Source: Oscillospiraceae bacterium (GTDB lineage: Bacteria > Bacillota > Clostridia > Oscillospirales > Acutalibacteraceae). From it: a stretch of 64,000 nucleotides of DNA. Below the pieces are notes generated by a model, which saw only the letters and a list, made by a program, of their open reading frames with translations, was not told the DNA's origin and did no database searches. Shown here one piece after another: positions 63,567 to 64,000 of this stretch. How positions within the stretch are numbered: the stretch's first letter is position 1; the number at the start of each line of letters is the position of its first letter. The position numbers were made by a program, and so were the translations under genes. The DNA lies in assembly GCA_902790325.1 (NCBI GenBank), contig CADARP010000003.1:1-64000 (forward strand), in the 5' to 3' direction.

Positions 63567-64000
63567 GCCGAAAGCAAATATCCATCGGAAAGTGGTTGAA
63601 TAACAACAAATTTGTAGCAGTTCTGTCTGTGCTGCTCGCGTTGGTGATCTGGCTTGTCGTCGCGATGCAGATGAGCAATCAGATGCAGGCGACCTTCAAC
63701 GACATCCCGGTGACGTTCGAGACGACGATGACGGATTCGCTGGAACTGAAAATGTTCGGTCAGACGGATGTGCGCGTCAATGTGACCGTTTCCGGCAAGC
63801 GGTACGAGATCAGCCCTGCGGCGCTGTCAAGCGAAGATTTTATCGTGACGGCGTCCACGGCGAACGTTTCCTCGGTAGGCAAATACACGCTGCCGATCTC
63901 CGTGCGGCTGAAGGACCCGAACAAGGATATCGAGATCGTGAGTTTTATGCCCCAGTCGGTCGACATCAATTTTGATTTCAACACGTCGGAGATCTATCCG
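63563..64000 (+). CDS. cdaR: CdaR (YbbR-like), truncated by the window end
   Basis: The frame is open to the last base, giving 146 residues of the N-terminus. One membrane helix (about 17-37, VLSVLLALVIWLVVAMQM) is followed by YbbR-type beta domains beginning FNDIPVTFETTM. In Firmicutes the extracytoplasmic YbbR domains modulate CdaA. Start ATG overlaps the cdaA stop. Confidence 0.9.
   Translation, partial: MSRKQISIGKWLNNNKFVAVLSVLLALVIWLVVAMQMSNQMQATFNDIPVTFETTMTDSLELKMFGQTDVRVNVTVSGKRYEISPAALSSEDFIVTASTANVSSVGKYTLPISVRLKDPNKDIEIVSFMPQSVDINFDFNTSEIYP

Overview
The window looks like a GC-rich, spore-forming member of the Clostridia (Oscillospiraceae/Ruminococcaceae-like). The support is a complete spoVT gene, two T-box leaders, clear sigma-A promoters (many are TTGACA-N17-TATAAT-like), AGGAGG-type ribosome binding sites, frequent ATGA stop-start overlaps, a meso-diaminopimelate dehydrogenase and a cdaA-cdaR pair. 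No rRNA, tRNA, transposase or CRISPR array was seen. Start codons were chosen from ribosome binding sites and overlaps, so several are shorter than the longest open frame.

Layout. 1-760: a repeat element carrying a broken spoVT 5' fragment. 842-9120 (minus): one tryptophan operon, promoter - T-box - trpE-G-D-C-F-B-A - an ACT/ACT/metallo-beta-lactamase protein; trpF and trpB are joined in frame with no stop. 9225-11314 (plus): a second T-box ahead of an amidohydrolase and a secreted GDSL hydrolase. 11455-19920 (minus): the most unusual locus, described below. 20007-20562: a second spoVT-fragment element. 20703-30972 (minus): a complete Flp/Tad pilus locus with twin pilins, followed by DUF192, DivIVA-like and TadG-like genes. 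31441-32217: a third copy of the repeat's left half, here followed by intact spoVT. 32346-36458: two paralogous Gfo/Idh/MocA oxidoreductases, one fused to a GNAT domain, either side of a metallophosphoesterase. 36599-45368: a secreted repeat protein, a GPH-type transporter, a polysaccharide deacetylase, an atypical IleRS and a beta-helix protein. 45601-52334: gdhA, carA, carB, ddh (ammonia assimilation, carbamoyl phosphate, lysine/DAP). 52495-55235: hemolysin-III, PHP, XRE regulator and secreted protein genes. 55262-64000: housekeeping genes alaS, HIT, comEC, holA, an RNase M5-like gene, ispF, cdaA and cdaR (cut by the window end).

The candidate new system (11455-19920) is a tightly coupled operon of six genes, in transcription order: (1) a protein with the motif set of NCLDV-type mRNA capping enzymes, a KxDG nucleotidyltransferase followed by a cap-N7-methyltransferase-like domain; (2) an NHLM-type bacteriocin exporter whose C39 peptidase domain has lost both catalytic Cys and His; (3) the partner NHLM-type ABC exporter; (4) a Cas10/Cmr2-like double-palm protein with an intact GGDD motif but no HD nuclease; (5) a RAMP-like protein; (6) a small protein that may resemble the Csx19/TIGR03984 family. 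There is no CRISPR array, Cas6, Cas1 or Cas2. Family calls come from motifs read by eye; the joint function (nucleotide or RNA chemistry linked to an export machine, perhaps defence, competition or signalling) is inference.
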